The notes below the pieces were generated by a model. The model made no database searches and had not been told where the DNA came from. It saw only the letters and a list, made by a program, of their open reading frames with translations. The translations under genes and the position numbers were made by a program. From Desulfovibrio sp. An276 (GTDB lineage: Bacteria; Desulfobacterota; Desulfovibrionia; Desulfovibrionales; Desulfovibrionaceae), in assembly GCF_002159665.1 (NCBI RefSeq), contig NZ_NFJC01000001.1, positions 310,001 to 374,000 of the forward strand: a stretch of DNA of 64,000 bases, written 5' to 3'. Every line of letters begins with the position of its first letter. Position 1 is the first letter of the stretch. Shown here one piece after another: positions 61,082-64,000 of the stretch.

Positions 61082-61685
61082 GGTTTCTACCTTGCTGTTT
61101 TTTCTCGAGCCTGTGGCCAATGGGCCTTGCCGGAACTCCGCCCACAATCGAGAAGGGCTCGACATCGCGTGTCACCACTGCCCCGGCACCTACAACGGCT
61201 CCCCTTCCTATGCGCACGTCTGCAGTGATGACGCAATTGGCTCCGATCCACACGTCTTCCTCTATGTGGATCTCGCCAGGGACATGGCCCTGGTCCATCA
61301 TGGGGATATCCGTACGGTCAATGCGGTGGTTGGCAGCCCTGAGCACTGTCCCCGTACCAATGGCCGTACGGGCGCCTATGTGGATGAGGCCATCGTCAGC
61401 CCCCACATGCACATTGGCGGATATGGCAGCCCTCTCGTCCATGACAAGACTACCGTTCTGGGCCGACAGGATACAGTGTCTGCCTATGCGCACCCCATTG
61501 CCAAGGCGCATGTTGTGAAGCCCCACAAACTCGACACCAGTGGCAATGCGCACACTGCCCATGGAAGCGAAAAATGGCTTCAGGCCCGCATAGCGCAGGG
61601 CAATGCCCACGGGCGTAGGTATCCAGCAAAGGCAGGATACCCACAGCTCCAATAAGGCCATTTTCAGGCGCTGAACAGGACGCAT
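61056..61685 (-). CDS. Left-handed beta-helix acyltransferase
   Basis: A 209-aa hexapeptide-repeat transferase: GVEFVGLHNMRLGNGVRIGRHCILSAQNGS, ANVHVGADDGLIHIGARTAIGTGTVLRAANH, then IHIEEDVWIGANCVITADVRIGRGAVVGAGAVVTRDVEPFSIVGGVPARPIGHR. It closely follows the sugar O-acetyltransferase pattern. The ATG at 61685 shares bases with the cytidylyltransferase stop (TGATG), so the two are coupled. Confidence 0.88.
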   Translation of the reverse strand: MRPVQRLKMALLELWVSCLCWIPTPVGIALRYAGLKPFFASMGSVRIATGVEFVGLHNMRLGNGVRIGRHCILSAQNGSLVMDERAAISANVHVGADDGLIHIGARTAIGTGTVLRAANHRIDRTDIPMMDQGHVPGEIHIEEDVWIGANCVITADVRIGRGAVVGAGAVVTRDVEPFSIVGGVPARPIGHRLEKKQQGRNHVFEMSCF

Positions 61686-62455
61686 CAGTTGCTGTATTCC
61701 TGCATGAGCGTGTCGTTGGTCATGAGTTTTTCGACTCTGGCCAGATCCTCGGGGGTATCCACACTCCATGTCCTGAAGGCTGTCGGCACCATGCGCACCT
61801 TGCCGCCGTGCTCAAGGATGCGCATCATGTCTACGGATTCAATAATTTCCAGGGGACTTTCCTCCATGGCATTGAATTCGAGCAGATAGTCCCTGCGGAA
61901 GGGAATGATGCACACCTGCTTTCTCATGGGCACTGTTGTGACGCCCTTCTTGCGGGAGGGAATGGGCTCGCGGGAGAAGTAGAGCGCATCATTGTTGCGG
62001 TCCACGACCACCTTCACCTCGTTGGGATCCTCGAATTCCTCCACTGTTGCCATGTCTGCCATGAGATTCACCACATTGATGGACGCATCCTTGAGCATGG
62101 GTTCCACTGCGTCGTCGATCATCTGCGGCTGCACCATGGGCTCGTCGCCCTGCACCATAACCACGATATCAATCTTCTTGCCAGTCTCTTCCTCGATTTT
62201 CAAAAGAGCTTCGGCTGTCCTTGTGGAACAGCGGGTATGGGTGTCGCTTGTCATGATGCATTTGAGGCCGACCTTCTTGCAGTAGTCCGCAATAATGTCG
62301 TCGCAGGTGGCCACATAGGTTTCGGACAGAATCTTGCTCTTGGCAGTTCTGAAGGCAACATGGCCCACCATGGGGACACCATGGATAAGGGCAAGGGGTT
62401 TGCCGGGATAACGGCTTGAGCCCATGCGGGCGGGAATGATGGCTACGATATTCAT
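61685..62455 (-). CDS. CMP-ulosonate cytidylyltransferase (KdsB-like)
   Basis: A 256-aa nucleotidyltransferase. N-terminal IPARMGSSRYPGKPLALIHG, then VVMVQGDEPMVQPQMIDDAVEP and the later KVVVDRNNDALYFSREPIPS match CMP-KDO synthetase. The context (aldolase, epimerase, phosphatase, acyltransferase) suggests a dedicated paralogue that activates a KDO-like or other ulosonic acid for surface glycan, not necessarily the housekeeping KdsB. AAGGAAC precedes the ATG. Confidence 0.85.
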   Translation of the reverse strand: MNIVAIIPARMGSSRYPGKPLALIHGVPMVGHVAFRTAKSKILSETYVATCDDIIADYCKKVGLKCIMTSDTHTRCSTRTAEALLKIEEETGKKIDIVVMVQGDEPMVQPQMIDDAVEPMLKDASINVVNLMADMATVEEFEDPNEVKVVVDRNNDALYFSREPIPSRKKGVTTVPMRKQVCIIPFRRDYLLEFNAMEESPLEIIESVDMMRILEHGGKVRMVPTAFRTWSVDTPEDLARVEKLMTNDTLMQEYSN

Positions 62456-62588
62456 AGAGTTCCTTCGGCGCAGTCCCGTGCCTGGGACTAAAAAAAGGCG
62501 CCGCCTCCTTTGTTTTTTTGTTTTTGGGGGCTTGGCAGCCCCCTGTCTTTTCCTGAAATCCCCGGACTCTTGCAGCCCGAAATGAGCG

Positions 62589-63503
62589 CTAATCGTCTGT
62601 GGGAACCAGATAGCCGCCCTCGCTCGTGAGCTCCGGGTGCATGTCCCTGTGTTCCGCTTCCATGACGCGCAGTATGCCCTGGCCGAGATCCACTGTCAGC
62701 GGGGGCACCAGCTTGCGGCCAACCTTGGGCATGAAGCTGTAGGGCGTGATCTGATAGTGACCGCTGTTGGGATCGTTCTGGTAGCGGATCTCTATGTCCT
62801 TGCCCAGCATTTCGCCTATCATCTTGAAGAGATCGCCGACGCGCATGGGCTGATTGCCGGTCACAATGATGTTCTGGTTGGCAAAGCTTTCGTCCAGGAC
62901 TTCCAGTGTTGCCGTTGCCGCATCGTCCACATGCACATATTCGCGCAGGGCCGTGGGCGCTCCGTAGTAGGTAATGGTTCCGCTTGTCATGGCCTCGTGC
63001 ACAAAGCGGTGTATGGCGTTTCTGTTGTCTGCCCTGGGCCCATAGAGCGAGCCGTAGCGCAGGATGGTGTAGGGCAGATTGTGCATGGCCTGATAGTTTT
63101 CAATGTAGATTTCGCAGGCCTGCTTGCTGCAACGGTAGAAACCGCCGGACTTGCCGTACACATAGAGCGAGCTTGCAAAGATGTAGCGCTTGATCCCGTA
63201 CTTTCTGCAGGCCTCGAGAGCCATGACATTGCCCACCACGTTGAGCCTTGCCGTATCCACGGGCCTTGAGTTGGCTTCGCCTATGTCGGCAATGCCAGCG
63301 TAGTTGCAGACTATGTCTGCCCCCTCGACAGCCTTGTCCAGGACTGCTTCGTCCAGGATGCTGCCTACAATCATTTTCTGATTGTCCTTGAGCCAGGGAG
63401 AGGGGTTCAGATCGACAATGGTCACCTCGTGACCTGCCTCGCTCAACTTGTCGCAAATATGCGATCCCAAAAAGCCGGAACCGCCAAATACCGTGATTTT
63501 CAC
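62589..63503 (-). CDS. NAD-dependent epimerase/dehydratase (SDR)
   Basis: A 304-aa extended SDR: GGSGFLGSHICDKL near residue 8, NYAGIADIGEANSRP, ASSLYVYGKSGGFYRCSKQACE with the catalytic YxxxK replaced by YRCSK, and the region REYVHVDDAATATLEVL. It likely modifies a nucleotide-linked or free sugar in the surface-glycan pathway. The GTG at 63503 overlaps the upstream aldolase stop (TAGTG), a coupled start. A separate 133-base gap with inverted repeats (62496-62545) lies before the cytidylyltransferase. Confidence 0.82.
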   Translation of the reverse strand: MKITVFGGSGFLGSHICDKLSEAGHEVTIVDLNPSPWLKDNQKMIVGSILDEAVLDKAVEGADIVCNYAGIADIGEANSRPVDTARLNVVGNVMALEACRKYGIKRYIFASSLYVYGKSGGFYRCSKQACEIYIENYQAMHNLPYTILRYGSLYGPRADNRNAIHRFVHEAMTSGTITYYGAPTALREYVHVDDAATATLEVLDESFANQNIIVTGNQPMRVGDLFKMIGEMLGKDIEIRYQNDPNSGHYQITPYSFMPKVGRKLVPPLTVDLGQGILRVMEAEHRDMHPELTSEGGYLVPTDD

Positions 63504-64000
63504 TAGTTTTCCCTCCGACCGGGACGCTCGGCGTACTTCCACAAAAAGACTGTGTCTATGCCGTAGGCAATAAAGCGCGCGCCGTTGGCAATTTCCCTTT
63601 CGAGCTGCGCGGGATCGGGCTGCACCACATGCAGGCCCATGCGGGCGTGACAGCGCTGGCAGATCTCGCCAATCCTTGCCATGCAGGCCTTGAAGTCGGG
63701 ATGATCAAACTGTCCCGTCAGCCCCATGGAGCCGGAAAGATCGTAGGGTCCCACCATGATGGCGTCAAGGCGAGGATGGGAAAGTATGCTTTCCAGATTT
63801 TCCACTGCGCGGATGTGCTCTATCTGGGCGCAAATGAAGATATCGCCGGCAATTTTTGCACGATAGCTGTCAAAGTCCTTGCCGAAGACATTGGCGCGGC
63901 AGTAGCCGACCCCGCGGTACTCGGAAGGCTTTTCTCCCTCCCAGTTGTCGAGGCCTGGGTAGATGGACCAGCCTATGGCCCTGTCCAGCTGTTCGCGGCT
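63503..64000 (-). CDS. HpcH/HpaI-type aldolase, 3' part
   Basis: The gene runs off the right end; 165 C-terminal residues remain (codon 1 of the visible part starts at 64000). Motifs: YRGVGYCRANVFGKDFDSY, IFICAQIEHIRAVENLESIL (Glu metal ligand), LDAIMVGPYDLSGSMGLTGQFDHP (metal Asp) and NGARFIAYGIDTVFL. This is the HpcH/HpaI class II aldolase family, which forms or splits 2-keto-3-deoxy acids from pyruvate and an aldehyde. Before an ulosonate cytidylyltransferase, it may build the deoxy-keto acid. Start not in the window. Confidence 0.88.
   Translation of the reverse strand, partial: SREQLDRAIGWSIYPGLDNWEGEKPSEYRGVGYCRANVFGKDFDSYRAKIAGDIFICAQIEHIRAVENLESILSHPRLDAIMVGPYDLSGSMGLTGQFDHPDFKACMARIGEICQRCHARMGLHVVQPDPAQLEREIANGARFIAYGIDTVFLWKYAERPGRREN

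Overview
The window is bacterial chromosome of moderate-to-high G+C from a Gram-negative organism (lipid II flippase, CMP-KDO-type cytidylyltransferase, lipoprotein). The mix of proteins (DUF169, ferredoxin-ASKHA corrinoid-activation protein, Rsm22, MoxR/VWA pair, FliM-like protein, PdxST) looks most like a Desulfovibrionaceae-type sulfate reducer. That placement is inference from recalled family distribution and was not tested by a search.

Layout. 1-8.4 kb is core: end of a Bax-inhibitor-1 protein, rnr-murJ, an MFS transporter, and ruvC / yebC-type regulator / rlmE. A tRNA-Ala(CGC) gene at 8398-8473 carries an integrated island of 24.77 kb. It is bounded by a perfect 78-bp direct repeat (8429-8506 and 33199-33276) that runs from the tRNA anticodon loop into the tRNA terminator hairpin. 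33.3-64 kb is core again: a secreted propeller protein, hisC / cmk-thiM fusion / ybaK, usp, a UDP-sugar decarboxylase-type gene, tatD, rplS-rnhB-rsmI, a MoxR/VWA pair, rsm22 with a RACo-like gene, truA-thiD, a MocR regulator divergent from pdxST, small-molecule and methyltransferase genes, and the end of a surface-sugar operon (aldolase, epimerase, cytidylyltransferase, acyltransferase, HAD phosphatase, lipoprotein).

The island, left to right: tyrosine integrase, remnant of a second (P4-type) integrase, decayed IS66-like transposase, a replication protein of the YagK/YfjJ-inovirus Gp2 type, small DNA-binding proteins, an LprI-like secreted protein, WYL and XRE regulators, a secreted protein, a three-gene operon (HNH-membrane protein, YkgJ Cys-cluster protein, Gly/Ala-rich membrane protein), a compositionally chimeric gene, an ERF annealing protein with a Cas4-like nuclease, an AAA+ / DUF3150 / VWA-metallopeptidase module ending in a 22-aa microprotein, and a very A+T-rich primase-helicase gene with its partner. 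No capsid, portal, terminase or conjugation genes are visible, so it resembles a replicating satellite or integrated plasmid rather than a phage or ICE.

Most interesting points: the membrane/HNH/YkgJ operon (possible defence or toxin cargo), the AAA-DUF3150-VWA module beside the recombination genes, the fused Cmk-ThiM protein, a MocR regulator that lost its PLP-binding lysine, two ~90-bp MITEs with clear 4-bp target duplications, and signs that the tRNA site has been used by more than one island.
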